From: Thalassovita aquimarina
GTDB lineage: Bacteria > Pseudomonadota > Alphaproteobacteria > Rhodobacterales > Rhodobacteraceae
Direction: 5' to 3'
DNA: 64,000 nt
Assembly: GCF_018219815.1 (NCBI RefSeq)
Contig: NZ_JADMKU010000002.1
Location: 124,001 to 188,000 of the forward strand
Both the position numbers and the translations under genes were made by a program. The notes beneath the pieces were generated by a model, which saw only the letters and a list, made by a program, of their open reading frames with translations, was not told where the DNA came from and did no database searches. How positions within the stretch are numbered: position 1 is the stretch's first letter; every line of letters begins with the position of its first letter. Positions 23,623-32,135 of this stretch are shown piece by piece.

Positions 23623-24675
23623 TCAGGCGGCCTGCTGCAACCGGCGCCTTTGCGGCGCCTCTATCCGCGCCATCGCCTTGACCTCGCGACCGCTCAGCAC
23701 CGGCGCGGCGCGCGGACCGTAAAGGCTTTCGACCGCCGCATCGCCGTCCAGCGCAGGCTTCAGTCGCGGCGCGCAGCGCAGGATGTCGGCGCGGTTTTCA
23801 ACGCCCACCGCCGCCATCGGAATCGGACCGGGCCACATGCTTTCGACCACCGCGCCCTCGGCCAGCAACAGCGCGTGCCGGGGCAACAGAAGGTGGTGAT
23901 AGGAAACCGATTTCACCCCTTGCGCCACGCGAAACGCCCCATCGCCACGCCGGGCCAGATGGATGGCGCGCGCCAGTCTTGTACCCTCGACCGTATGCAG
24001 AGCCACCGCATGTTGCGGCGACAAGCGCAATTCGCGCCGGTTGCCGAGGCTGCCAAACCGGAACACCACAGGGCGCAGCTGCGGCCGCGCCTGCAGTTCG
24101 GCTTCGTCAAGAACGCGACCACCGGCCCACAGGATCGGCAGGACCGATCCATCGGCACATATCACCCTGTCCCCCGCCCCGAGCCTTTCGACCGGCATCG
24201 CGCCGCCGGGCGTTTCGATCAGCGTTCCCTTCACGAAGCAGGGTGGCGGGTTGTGTTCGTCGCAAGACCCCGAGTGATCGCTGTGTTCATGATGACCTGA
24301 TTCATCATCTTCGCGATCGTGCTTGTCGTGGTGATGACCGCCATCCTTGTGCCCGTGCTTGCCGCCGTGGTGGCCATGATCTTTGTGATCGTGCTTGTCA
24401 TCGTGGTGGCCGCCACCCTCATGCCCATGCTTGCCGCCGTGGTGACCATGACCTTCGTGATCATGCTTGTCACCGTGGCGGTCGTCATCCTTCTCGTCAT
24501 CGTCGTCACCGTGGCGGTCATCATCGTGGTCATGTTCCTCATCGTCGTGACGGTGGTCGTGATGGTACTCTTCATCGTCGTGACCGCCGCCTTCGTGATG
24601 GCCATCTTCGTGATCGTGCTCATCATCATGCCCGCCTTTTTCACGGTGGCCGCCACCCTTTTTCCCATCACTCAT
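23623..24675 (-). CDS. Hint-domain protein with a His/Asp-rich N-terminal repeat region
   Basis: A 350-aa protein in two parts. Residues 1-141 are extremely rich in H, D, G, E and K, with about 40 histidines and almost no hydrophobic residues, including two tandem 24-residue units (70-93 and 94-117) built on KHDH..GHHGGKHGH. Residues about 143-345 are a Hint (hedgehog/intein) domain of the Rhodobacterales type, beginning PPPCFVKGTLIETPGG with C146 in the nucleophile position and a later RLSPQHAVAL histidine motif. Such domains can cleave autocatalytically. There is no signal peptide; type I secretion without one is common for relatives. The N-terminus should bind Zn, Ni or Cu in many places. 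Confidence 0.85.
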   Translation of the reverse strand: MSDGKKGGGHREKGGHDDEHDHEDGHHEGGGHDDEEYHHDHRHDDEEHDHDDDRHGDDDDEKDDDRHGDKHDHEGHGHHGGKHGHEGGGHHDDKHDHKDHGHHGGKHGHKDGGHHHDKHDREDDESGHHEHSDHSGSCDEHNPPPCFVKGTLIETPGGAMPVERLGAGDRVICADGSVLPILWAGGRVLDEAELQARPQLRPVVFRFGSLGNRRELRLSPQHAVALHTVEGTRLARAIHLARRGDGAFRVAQGVKSVSYHHLLLPRHALLLAEGAVVESMWPGPIPMAAVGVENRADILRCAPRLKPALDGDAAVESLYGPRAAPVLSGREVKAMARIEAPQRRRLQQAA

Positions 24676-24965
24676 TCATACCCCCCCTACCCGGCAACAG
24701 TTGCACACAACTTTGTCCCACCACATAAAGACATTGCCGCGGGATGACCCCGCCGTCACAGGCAGGACAGACCATTTCAACAGTACGAACGGCTGAGTTG
24801 GCCGCTGTCTTATCGGATTGCAGTAAATAATCGGGGACGCGCGACAGATGTCTTACGGCATGATCGGTTGTGGTATTTCCCATACGCGGACCGCGCGAAT
24901 TCCTGCCGTCACGGCACCGGCGCAACCGCTGACAAGAACGGCGAACAATCAGGTGTCAGCTGCAA

Positions 24966-26207
24966 TCAGGATTGTTGCGCCCCGGCCCGCGCAACCGCCA
25001 TCGATGCCCGCAGCACCTGCCCAAGCCGGGTGATGCCCTCCTCGATCTCATCCGGGCCGGGGCTGGAGAAATTCAGCCGCAGTGTATTTCGCCCCGACCC
25101 GTCGGCATGAAACGCCGCGCCGGGCACGAAGGCGACCCGTTCGCTGCGCAGCGCCTCGGCCAGCAGGGCGGCCCCGTCCAACCCCTCGGGCAAGGTCATC
25201 CAGACGAACATGCCGCCCTCGGGGCGGGTCCACTCGACACCCGCCGGCATGTGCCGCTCCAGCGCCGCCAGCATCCGGTCCCGCTTGACCCGGTAATGGG
25301 CGCGCAGGGTTTCGACGTGATCCTCGAACCCATCAGCGACCACGTCGGCCACAACGATCTGATTCAGGGTCGGGGTGTGCAAATCGCCGGCTTGTTTCAA
25401 CAGCACCATCCGGTTGATCAGCGTTTTCGCCGCGCAGACCCAACCGATGCGCAGCCCCGGCGACAGCGTCTTGGAAAACGACCCGCAATATACGGTGCGG
25501 CAGGCGTCGATATCGCCGCGCCGTTGCAGTTCCAGCGCCAGGATCGGCGCCACCGGTTCGCCATCATAGCGCAGCGATTGATACGCGGCGTCCTCAATCA
25601 CCGCGCAATCCAGGTCATCGGCCAGCCGCAGGACGCTTTCCCGCTCCTCGCGCGTCAGGGTCACACCGGTCGGATTGGCGAAATCCGGCGACAGGTAGGC
25701 GAATTTCACCCGCCCACCCCGCGTTTCGGCCTGGGCCCTGAAATCCGAGGGCGCACGGTTGCTTTTCGGGTCCAGCCGATCGTAGACCGGTTCATAAGCG
25801 TTGAACGCGCCAAGCGCGCCCAGATAGGTCGGCCAGCCGACCAGTGCGGTATCGCCGGGCGACAGGAACAGCTTGCCGAGGTAATCCAGCGCCTGCTGCG
25901 ACCCGGAGGTGATCAGGATGTTGTCCTCGCCGCATTCCACACCCAGCCCGCGCATGTGATCCGCGATCCAGCGGCGCAGCGGCGGGTATCCTTCGGAGGT
26001 CGAATATTGCAGCGAAACGCCCGCCTGCACGTCGCCGAGAGCCCGCACCATCGCATCGCGGAACGCCGCCGCCGGGAACAGGGCCGGATCGGGGATACCG
26101 CCGGCAAAGGAAATGACATCGGGCTGATCCAGCAGCTTCAGAAGCTCCCGGATTTCTGACGCCTTCATGCGCCCCATGCGCGTGGCGAAAAGCTGATCAA
26201 GCGACAT
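24966..26207 (-). CDS. PLP-dependent class I aminotransferase (2-aminoadipate/LysN type)
   Basis: A 413-aa fold-type I aminotransferase without a DNA-binding domain. Motifs are VISFAGGIPDP near the N-terminus, LITSGSQQALDYLGK, SPDFANPTGVTL, and the PLP lysine K246 in GSFSKTLSPGLRIGW. This is the MocR/LysN-related branch, acting on 2-aminoadipate, aromatic or branched-chain amino acids; the substrate cannot be read from sequence. The ATG at 26207 follows a GGAAAT stretch. It is a single gene, 66 bp beyond a terminator belonging to the hsp20 gene on the same strand. Confidence 0.85.
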   Translation of the reverse strand: MSLDQLFATRMGRMKASEIRELLKLLDQPDVISFAGGIPDPALFPAAAFRDAMVRALGDVQAGVSLQYSTSEGYPPLRRWIADHMRGLGVECGEDNILITSGSQQALDYLGKLFLSPGDTALVGWPTYLGALGAFNAYEPVYDRLDPKSNRAPSDFRAQAETRGGRVKFAYLSPDFANPTGVTLTREERESVLRLADDLDCAVIEDAAYQSLRYDGEPVAPILALELQRRGDIDACRTVYCGSFSKTLSPGLRIGWVCAAKTLINRMVLLKQAGDLHTPTLNQIVVADVVADGFEDHVETLRAHYRVKRDRMLAALERHMPAGVEWTRPEGGMFVWMTLPEGLDGAALLAEALRSERVAFVPGAAFHADGSGRNTLRLNFSSPGPDEIEEGITRLGQVLRASMAVARAGAQQS

Positions 26208-26294
26208 TCGATTTCCTTTTTCGACCGAGGATGAGCCGCTTCGGATTTTAAGTCAATCTACCTGACATAAATCGTGATCGGCATCCCGGACATG

Positions 26295-26321
26295 AAAAAG
26301 GGGCGAACCAAGGTCCGCCCC
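26295..26321 (-). terminator. Terminator downstream of hsp20
   Basis: On the minus strand GGGGCG-N10-CGCCCC-TTTTT, 25 bp after the Hsp20 stop. Good stem and T run. Confidence 0.85.
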
Positions 26322-26345
26322 GTACTCATCACGCTACAACCCGGT

Positions 26346-26813
26346 TCAGTTGACGGTCTTGGCGTCGACCACGTCCTTTTCAGCGGCCTTGCCGCTGGCG
26401 ATCTCGATGCGGCGCGGTTTCAACGCCTCGGGCATTTCGCGAACCAGATCGATATGCAGCATGCCGTCGGCATGGGTGGCCCCGGTCACCCGCACATGAT
26501 CGGCCAGCGTGAAGCGGCGCTCGAATGCGCGGGTTGCGATCCCACGATGCAGGTAGACGCGTTCCTTCTCGTCATCCGCCTTGCGGGCGGCAACGACGAG
26601 CGCGTTTTCCTTGACCTCGACCGACAGGTCGGCATCGGTGAAACCGGCCACCGCGATCGAAATGCGGTAGGCGTTTTCATCGGTCTTTTCGATATTGTAG
26701 GGCGGATAGCTGGGCTGCGGCGCCTCGTTGGCGAAAACGCGGTCCATCATGTCGGCGATCTGGTCGAAACCGACGCTGGCGCGATAAAGCGGTGCAAAAT
26801 CAAAACTACGCAT
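26346..26813 (-). CDS. Small heat-shock protein, Hsp20/IbpA family
   Basis: A 155-aa class A alpha-crystallin-type chaperone that binds unfolding proteins. The N-terminal MRSFDFAPLYRASVGFD is the IbpA signature. The alpha-crystallin domain spans about 35-130, with YRISIAVAGF, ERVYLHRGIATRAFERRFTL and MLHIDLVREMPEALKPRRI, the last being the IxI-type end. GGAGGA lies 9 bp before the ATG at 26813; the open frame upstream is a non-coding extension. No sigma-32 or CIRCE element was recognised upstream. Monocistronic, with its own terminator. Confidence 0.92.
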   Translation of the reverse strand: MRSFDFAPLYRASVGFDQIADMMDRVFANEAPQPSYPPYNIEKTDENAYRISIAVAGFTDADLSVEVKENALVVAARKADDEKERVYLHRGIATRAFERRFTLADHVRVTGATHADGMLHIDLVREMPEALKPRRIEIASGKAAEKDVVDAKTVN

Positions 26814-27112
26814 AAACGGTGATCCTCCATCTGAGCGATACCTGTGGATGGCCTTCCGACTGGACAGGCCGTGATGAAACCGGGGCCCGTAGGGCACCCC
26901 GGTCATCCAGATGTGGGAAGCGCCAAAAGCGGTTTCAACCCCCACCGGGGCGGATGAAACGCGCCCCGGCACCGTAGCACCCGGCACCTGCCTTCAACCG
27001 CTTGATCCGCCGGTCCGGGGCCGCAACCGGATCGGCCGCAATCAGGGACTGCCGGTGCAAAACCCCCTGCTATCCGGATCCAGCCGCCCGACCGCCCCCA
27101 CCCCAACAGGTC

Positions 27113-27208
27113 TTAACGATCCGTCAGCCGCCACAGCCAGTCCGCGGCGGCGGGCAGCGCCAGCGCCAGAACGGCAAGGATTGCCATGACGGTACCGGTG
27201 GGTTTCAT
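27113..27208 (-). CDS. 31-aa hydrophobic peptide translationally coupled to the protease gene
   Basis: A 31-codon frame whose ATG (27208-27206) overlaps the stop codon of the trypsin-like protease as ATGA. Residues 6-22 are a run of A, L, V and I ending in PAAA, then a polar tail WLWRLTDR. It could be a single-helix membrane microprotein or a cleaved export peptide. The overlap, the sensible composition and a normal stop argue for translation; the small size argues caution. Confidence 0.4.
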   Translation of the reverse strand: MKPTGTVMAILAVLALALPAAADWLWRLTDR

Positions 27209-28020
27209 TGCTTCAGGAATTTCGCGCCGGATGTCTCGCGCGCATCGCCCACCCGGACGCGCCGGGCCTGCGATATGGTCGGTTTCAGGATGCCGACACC
27301 GTTTGCAAGCTGGCTGCGCAGCAAATCGATGCTGCCGTCGATCTGGCTGCCCAGGGCGACCCGCTCACCTTCGGCCTGCGCCTTGGCGGAAATCACCGAC
27401 ACGATCCGCTTTTGCCCGCCCGCGAAGCTGAAAACTGGCGATCCCGAGGACCCGAAATCGATATCGCAGGACATCACCAACACGCCCTGCTGCCGCCCCT
27501 TCACCCTGCAGACGTCCTGCATCGAGGGCGCCTCGGCCCGGTTTTGGGCATAGGACACCACGCCGACCTGATCGCCCGGCCGCGCCACCCGAGCCACCTT
27601 GAAAGGCGTCACCGTACCGTTGCGAATGGGCTGCTCCAGTTCCAGCAGCGCCAGATCGTTGCGCACCCGTTCGGCCGACACCGGCCCGTCGTAACGGTAG
27701 GAAGGATGCACCACCGCGCGCCGGACCCAGCGATAGGCCTCGGCCCGGCCATTGCGCATCCCGGCCTGGAATTCGATCCGGCTTTGGTCGATGCGGTTGC
27801 CGCTTTCGGGGTCGAACAGGCAATGCGCCGCGGTCAGCACCAAGTCGGGCGCGATCAGCGCCCCGGTGCAGAATCCGGCTCCGGCAAGGTCCAGTCGCCC
27901 GACCGCTTCCCATCCCTTGCTGTCTTCGCCGGTAGACAGACGGCGCAGCATCGTGTCCTGCGCCTGCGCGATACCGGCGGCAAACAGAAACGATACCAAG
28001 ACTACAATTCGGTGCAGCAT
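27205..28020 (-). CDS. Secreted trypsin-like serine protease (S1)
   Basis: A 271-aa exported protease. Residues 1-20 form a signal peptide ending AQA. The catalytic triad is H66 in LTAAHC, D122 in RNDLALLELE, and S192 in FGSSGSPVF, where the usual GDSGGP is altered to GSSGSP. Cysteines C51/C67 and C171/C185 could form disulfides. I chose the ATG at 28020 because the signal peptide begins there; earlier in-frame ATGs at 28047 and 28101 add a basic extension. The stop overlaps the start of a 31-aa ORF. The substrate is unknown; it may act in periplasmic quality control or exoenzyme activity. Confidence 0.85.
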   Translation of the reverse strand: MLHRIVVLVSFLFAAGIAQAQDTMLRRLSTGEDSKGWEAVGRLDLAGAGFCTGALIAPDLVLTAAHCLFDPESGNRIDQSRIEFQAGMRNGRAEAYRWVRRAVVHPSYRYDGPVSAERVRNDLALLELEQPIRNGTVTPFKVARVARPGDQVGVVSYAQNRAEAPSMQDVCRVKGRQQGVLVMSCDIDFGSSGSPVFSFAGGQKRIVSVISAKAQAEGERVALGSQIDGSIDLLRSQLANGVGILKPTISQARRVRVGDARETSGAKFLKQ

Positions 28021-28081
28021 GCGGCGGGGTCCTTTGTGACGTCCCATCTGCCTAGCCCCGAGTTTTGGCGAAATTAGGGCG

Positions 28082-29383
28082 TCAGCGCAATATCGGCGCA
28101 CCGCCCAGTGCCGGCGGCTGCGGCCCGCCCGTCGCCCAGTCCAGAAGCTCCACCGTATGCACCACCGGCACGCCGGTGCCCGACCCGATCTGCATCATGC
28201 AGCCGATATTGCCGGCCGCGATCACGTCAGGATCCTTGGCCTCCAGCGTGCGCACCTTGCGATCCTTCAACTGCTTGGAAATCTCCGGCTGCATCAGGTT
28301 GTAGGTCCCCGCCGAGCCGCAGCACAGATGGCTGTCGGCCGGTTCGACCACGGTGAACCCGGCCTTTTTCAGCAGGTCCTTGGGGTGGGTCTTGATCTTC
28401 TGCCCGTGCTGCAGCGAACAGGCGGCGTGGTAGGCCACGGTCATGCCCTTGTCGGCCCCTTCCGGCAGGTCCAGTTGCATCAGCACCTCGGACACATCCA
28501 TCGCGATGTCCGACACCCGCGCGGCATCTGCGGCCAGCGAATCGTTGCGGAACATGTGGCCGTAATCCTTCACCGTGGTACCGCAGCCGCTGGTGTTGAT
28601 GACGATGGCATCTAAACCGTCGCCATCCATTTCCGCCACCCAGGCGCGGATGTTCTTGGCCGCCGTCGCGTGGCTTTCATCGGTCTTGCCCATGTGATGG
28701 GTCAGCGCGCCACAGCAGCCCTGCCCCTTGGGGATCACCACGTCGCAGCCCAGCCGCTTCAGCAGCCGGATCGTGGCGTCATTGATATCGGTGTTGAGCG
28801 CACGCTGCGCGCAACCGGTCATCAAGGCCACCCGCTTGCGCCGCGGCTGTTCCGCCTGAAACGTCTGCGGATCGTCGTTGCGGCTGACCGGCGGGATGTG
28901 TTTCGGCGCCATTTCCAGCATCGCCTTCAACCGCGCATCGGGCATCAGGAAGGCAAAGGACCGCCCGATCTTCGCCCCCAAGAGCGCCAGCCGGAACCGG
29001 CCGGGATAGGGCAGGATCCGCGCCAGGATCCAGCGCAGGGCACGGTCGGAGAAGGGGCGCTTGTAATTCTTCTCGATATAGTCGCGCGCATGATCGACCA
29101 GGTGCATGTAGTGCACGCCCGAGGGACAGGTCGTCATGCAGGCCAGGCAGGACAGGCAGCGGTCGACATGCTTGACCGTCTTGGCGTCCGGCACGCGTTC
29201 GTTTTCCAGCATGTCCTTGATCTGGTAGATCCGGCCACGCGGGCTGTCCAATTCGTCGCCCAGAACCTGGTAGGTCGGGCAGGTCGCGGTGCAGAACCCG
29301 CAATGGACGCAGGCGCGCAGGATCTCGTTGGCCCGCTCGATGCCGGGATCCTTGAGCTGTTCTTCGGTGAAATTCGTCTGCAT
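28082..29383 (-). CDS. glcF: Glycolate oxidase iron-sulfur subunit
   Basis: A 433-aa subunit of the membrane-associated glycolate dehydrogenase that oxidises glycolate to glyoxylate. Two 4Fe-4S motifs lie near the N-terminus: C25, C28, C31, C35 and C76, C79, C82, C86. Two CCG-type (DUF224) domains follow, with GQGCCGALTHH and HLCCGSAGTY. The start is 3 bp after the glcE stop. It is the third gene of glcD-glcE-glcF on the minus strand and passes electrons from the flavin subunits to the quinone pool. Confidence 0.95.
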   Translation of the reverse strand: MQTNFTEEQLKDPGIERANEILRACVHCGFCTATCPTYQVLGDELDSPRGRIYQIKDMLENERVPDAKTVKHVDRCLSCLACMTTCPSGVHYMHLVDHARDYIEKNYKRPFSDRALRWILARILPYPGRFRLALLGAKIGRSFAFLMPDARLKAMLEMAPKHIPPVSRNDDPQTFQAEQPRRKRVALMTGCAQRALNTDINDATIRLLKRLGCDVVIPKGQGCCGALTHHMGKTDESHATAAKNIRAWVAEMDGDGLDAIVINTSGCGTTVKDYGHMFRNDSLAADAARVSDIAMDVSEVLMQLDLPEGADKGMTVAYHAACSLQHGQKIKTHPKDLLKKAGFTVVEPADSHLCCGSAGTYNLMQPEISKQLKDRKVRTLEAKDPDVIAAGNIGCMMQIGSGTGVPVVHTVELLDWATGGPQPPALGGAPILR

Positions 29384-29386
29384 CGC

Positions 29387-30514
29387 TTACCCCATGAGCC
29401 CCGGATTGAGGATACCGCGCGGATCGAACTTGGCCCGCACGCCCTGAGACAGGGCCGCCACCGGTCCCGGTTCCGGCTGGAACACCGGGACGGTCCGCCG
29501 CGTTTCATCGCTGGCGCGGACCAGAGTCGCATGACCACCCACACCGGCCATCGCGGGCCGGATATCACGACCCGCCTCGACCAGCGCCCAGATCAATCCG
29601 CCGCCCCAATCGTAAAGCAGCCCCCTGGCCTGCAGCGCCGCGCCCACCGCGGGCGCGTCCGACGGTTTCACCGAAATGCGCCAGACATCGCCGGGCTGGT
29701 CCGCGAAGGCTTCGACGTCGCGCACCCATTTCCATCCCGCGGCGATCCGCTCCGCCTGCGTTTCCACCTCGATTTCGCCGAATTCCGCCAGCAGCGCCTT
29801 CATCCGTTCCGCGCGATAGGCCACCGACTTCTCGAAGCCCTCGATGCGGATCATGGTCACCGGCGCGCCGTCGATCCCCTTCGGCGTGTGCGCAGCCCCG
29901 GTCACGTCGAAAGGCGATCCCAACGCGGCCGACATCGCCGCGACGGCGCGCCCATCGTCCAGCCCCTCGATCAGGATCACGGCGCCGGTTTCGGGTTTTG
30001 GCAGCACCTTGAAGCTGACCTCGCTCATCACGCCCAGCGTGCCATGGGACCCTGCCATCAGCTTGACCAGATCGTAACCAGTCACGTTCTTCATCACCCG
30101 GCCGCCGTTCTTCAACACCCGGCCCATGCCGTCGACGAACCGCACGCCCAGCATGAAATCGCGGCACGCCCCGGCCTGGATCCGCCGCGGCCCCGACACG
30201 TTGGCCGCCGCCATGCCGCCCACCGTCGGTTCGCCGGTGCTGCCCAGCAGCCCCCGGTGGTCCATCGGTTCGAACGGCAGGCGCTGGCCCTCGGCCTCCA
30301 GCACCTTCTCGACCTCCGCCAGAGGCGTGCCCGCCTTGACCACGATGGTCAGCGCGCCGGGCTCATACAGGTCGATCCCGCTCAACCCGCCGGTTTGCAG
30401 CAGCGCACCCTCGACCGGCACCCCGATCGGCCGGGTGCCGCCACCCTGTACCTGCAATGGCCCCGATGCGCCTGCGATGATCTCGGCCAGATCGGCCTCT
30501 GTCTGTGGTTTCAT
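29387..30514 (-). CDS. glcE: Glycolate oxidase FAD-binding subunit
   Basis: A 375-aa FAD_binding_4 protein shorter than GlcD, lacking the full C-terminal substrate domain, as is normal for GlcE. FAD-binding blocks include VQGGGTRPIG, GLLGSTGEPTVGGMAA and RIQAGACRDFMLGVRFVDG. The ATG at 30514 is preceded by AAGAAGAAG, the end of a copy of the recurrent intergenic element, which appears to provide the ribosome-binding site. It is separated from glcD by 64 bp and adjoins glcF (2-3 bp), so the three are one operon. Confidence 0.93.
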   Translation of the reverse strand: MKPQTEADLAEIIAGASGPLQVQGGGTRPIGVPVEGALLQTGGLSGIDLYEPGALTIVVKAGTPLAEVEKVLEAEGQRLPFEPMDHRGLLGSTGEPTVGGMAAANVSGPRRIQAGACRDFMLGVRFVDGMGRVLKNGGRVMKNVTGYDLVKLMAGSHGTLGVMSEVSFKVLPKPETGAVILIEGLDDGRAVAAMSAALGSPFDVTGAAHTPKGIDGAPVTMIRIEGFEKSVAYRAERMKALLAEFGEIEVETQAERIAAGWKWVRDVEAFADQPGDVWRISVKPSDAPAVGAALQARGLLYDWGGGLIWALVEAGRDIRPAMAGVGGHATLVRASDETRRTVPVFQPEPGPVAALSQGVRAKFDPRGILNPGLMG

Positions 30515-30517
30515 GAT

Positions 30518-30546
30518 CTTCTTCTTTTGAAAAATATCCTGGGGGG
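30518..30546 (-). repeat. Recurrent intergenic element, copy 3, between glcD and glcE
   Basis: On the minus strand CCCCCCAGGATATTT-N5-AAGAAGAAG, ending 4 bp before the glcE ATG. The purine-rich end coincides with the expected Shine-Dalgarno position. Confidence 0.5.
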
Positions 30547-30578
30547 AATGCGCGCCGCGCGCAGGGTGGCAAAGCCCC

Positions 30579-32018
30579 CTATTCCGCCGCCATCCGCCGC
30601 GTTTCGCTTGCCGCCAATGGGAACACCTTGGCAGGGTTCAGCAACCAATCGGGATCGAACACGTCCTTCACCGCCATCTGGATGTCCAGATCGTCGGGAT
30701 CGAACTGATCGACCATCAGGTCACGCTTCTCGATCCCCACCCCGTGTTCGCCGGTCAGGCAGCCGCCCACCTCGACACAGAGCTTCAGGATATCGGCGCC
30801 GAAGCGTTCGCACAGTTCCAGATCGCCGGGCTTGTTGGCATCGAACAGGATCAGCGGATGCATGTTGCCGTCGCCCGCGTGGAACACGTTGCCCACGCCC
30901 AACCCGTAATGCTGGCTCATCTCGCCGATCCGGCGCAGCACGTAAGGTAGCTGGTTCACCGGGATCGTGCCATCGAGGCACATGTAATCGTTGATCTGCC
31001 CCATCGCGCCGAAGGCCGATTTGCGCCCCAACCAGATCCGGGCGCTTTCATCGGCATTGGTGCTTTCGCGCAACTCGACCGGGTTGTGCGACCGGGCGAT
31101 GGTCAGGATCTTGTCCAGCTGTTCGGCGATTTCCGCCTCGCTGCCCTCGACCTCGACGATCAGCAGCGCCTCGCAATCGGGATAACCGGCACCGGCGAAA
31201 GCCTCGGTCGCGCGGATGACCGGGCGGTCCATGAACTCGATCGCCACCGGCAACACGCCGGCCTTGATGATATCGCTGACGCATTGGCCGGCGACCTCGT
31301 TTGAATCGAAGCCCATCAGAACGGGCCGCGCCCCTTCGGGCTTGTGCAGGATGCGCAGGGTCGCCTCGGTCACCACGCCCAGCTGGCCTTCGGATCCGCA
31401 GACAACGCCCAACAGGTCCAGCCCGCCGGCATCCAGATGCGCCCCGCCCAGTTCCACCACGGTCCCGTCCATCAGCACCATGGTCACGCCCATCAGGTTG
31501 TTGGTGGTCACGCCGTATTTCAGGCAATGCGCGCCGCCCGAATTCATGCCGACATTGCCCGCGATGGCGCAGGCCAGCTGCGACGACGGGTCGGGAGCAT
31601 AGAAGAAATCGTTTTCCTCCACCGCGCCGGTGACGCTGAGGTTGGTGCGCCCGGTCTGGACCCGGATGAAGCGGTTTTCGTAATCCGTCTCCAGCACCTC
31701 GTTCATCCGCGCCACGCCGAGGATCACGCTGTCGGCGGTAGGCAGCGACCCGCCCGCAAGCGAAGTGCCCGCGCCGCGCGGCACCACCGGCACGCCCATG
31801 TCGTGGCAGATCTTCATCACTGCCGCCACCTCTTCGGTATTCGAAGGCAGCACCGCCACCAGCGGCGGGCAGCGATAAGCGGTCAGCGCATCGCATTCGT
31901 AGGCGCGGGTTTCGGCCTCTTCATGGATCACCGCATCCTTGGGCAGAACCTGTTGCAGTCGTTTTACCAGTACCGGTTTCTTGGCCAAAATATTGGCGTC
32001 GGGCCTTGGCATATCCAT
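30579..32018 (-). CDS. glcD: Glycolate oxidase subunit GlcD
   Basis: A 479-aa FAD-linked oxidase (FAD_binding_4 plus FAD-oxidase C domain), the catalytic flavoprotein of glycolate dehydrogenase. Characteristic blocks are VVPRGAGTSLAGG, GNVGMNSGGAHCLKYG, NVFHAGDGNMHPLI and CLTGEHGVGIEKR, the last two being the active-site and metal-binding histidine regions. AGGAGG lies 6 bp before the ATG at 32018. It is the first gene of glcDEF, transcribed leftward from a promoter region carrying an ATTGGT-N11-ACCAAT inverted repeat. No GlcC-like regulator is in the window. Confidence 0.95.
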   Translation of the reverse strand: MDMPRPDANILAKKPVLVKRLQQVLPKDAVIHEEAETRAYECDALTAYRCPPLVAVLPSNTEEVAAVMKICHDMGVPVVPRGAGTSLAGGSLPTADSVILGVARMNEVLETDYENRFIRVQTGRTNLSVTGAVEENDFFYAPDPSSQLACAIAGNVGMNSGGAHCLKYGVTTNNLMGVTMVLMDGTVVELGGAHLDAGGLDLLGVVCGSEGQLGVVTEATLRILHKPEGARPVLMGFDSNEVAGQCVSDIIKAGVLPVAIEFMDRPVIRATEAFAGAGYPDCEALLIVEVEGSEAEIAEQLDKILTIARSHNPVELRESTNADESARIWLGRKSAFGAMGQINDYMCLDGTIPVNQLPYVLRRIGEMSQHYGLGVGNVFHAGDGNMHPLILFDANKPGDLELCERFGADILKLCVEVGGCLTGEHGVGIEKRDLMVDQFDPDDLDIQMAVKDVFDPDWLLNPAKVFPLAASETRRMAAE

Positions 32019-32033
32019 GACGCACCTCCTAGA

Positions 32034-32056
32034 ATTGGTAAATTAATATAACCAAT
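32034..32056 (-). promoter_or_regulatory. Inverted repeat in the glcD promoter region
   Basis: ATTGGT-N11-ACCAAT immediately upstream of the glcD ribosome site, in an AT-rich tract (a TATATTAAT on the minus strand could be a -10 box). FCD-type GntR regulators such as PdhR, LldR and GlcC recognise TTGGT/ACCAA half-sites, though with shorter spacers than here. Confidence 0.45.
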
Positions 32057-32135
32057 ATTGCGGCGACCGCAATTCTTTTCGGCCCGCTCGACTGCCGCTC
32101 TTGCCTAAATGGGGCGTCGCGGGCAGTAAAGCACC

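Noticed and set aside
24300-24660. The tandem sequence in this stretch as a possible CRISPR array
   Set aside because: The repeats are in-frame coding units without uniform spacers and lie inside the Hint gene.
24231-24671. Repetitive hydrophobic or Thr/Met-rich frames opposite the His-rich repeat
   Set aside because: They arise from reading the His/Asp codon repeats in other frames; only the Hint-fused frame has a ribosome site and a recognisable domain.
24668-24925. An 85-codon minus-strand frame with a CxxC motif upstream of the Hint gene
   Set aside because: It overlaps the Hint start, has no ribosome site and its composition is not protein-like; the cysteines look fortuitous.
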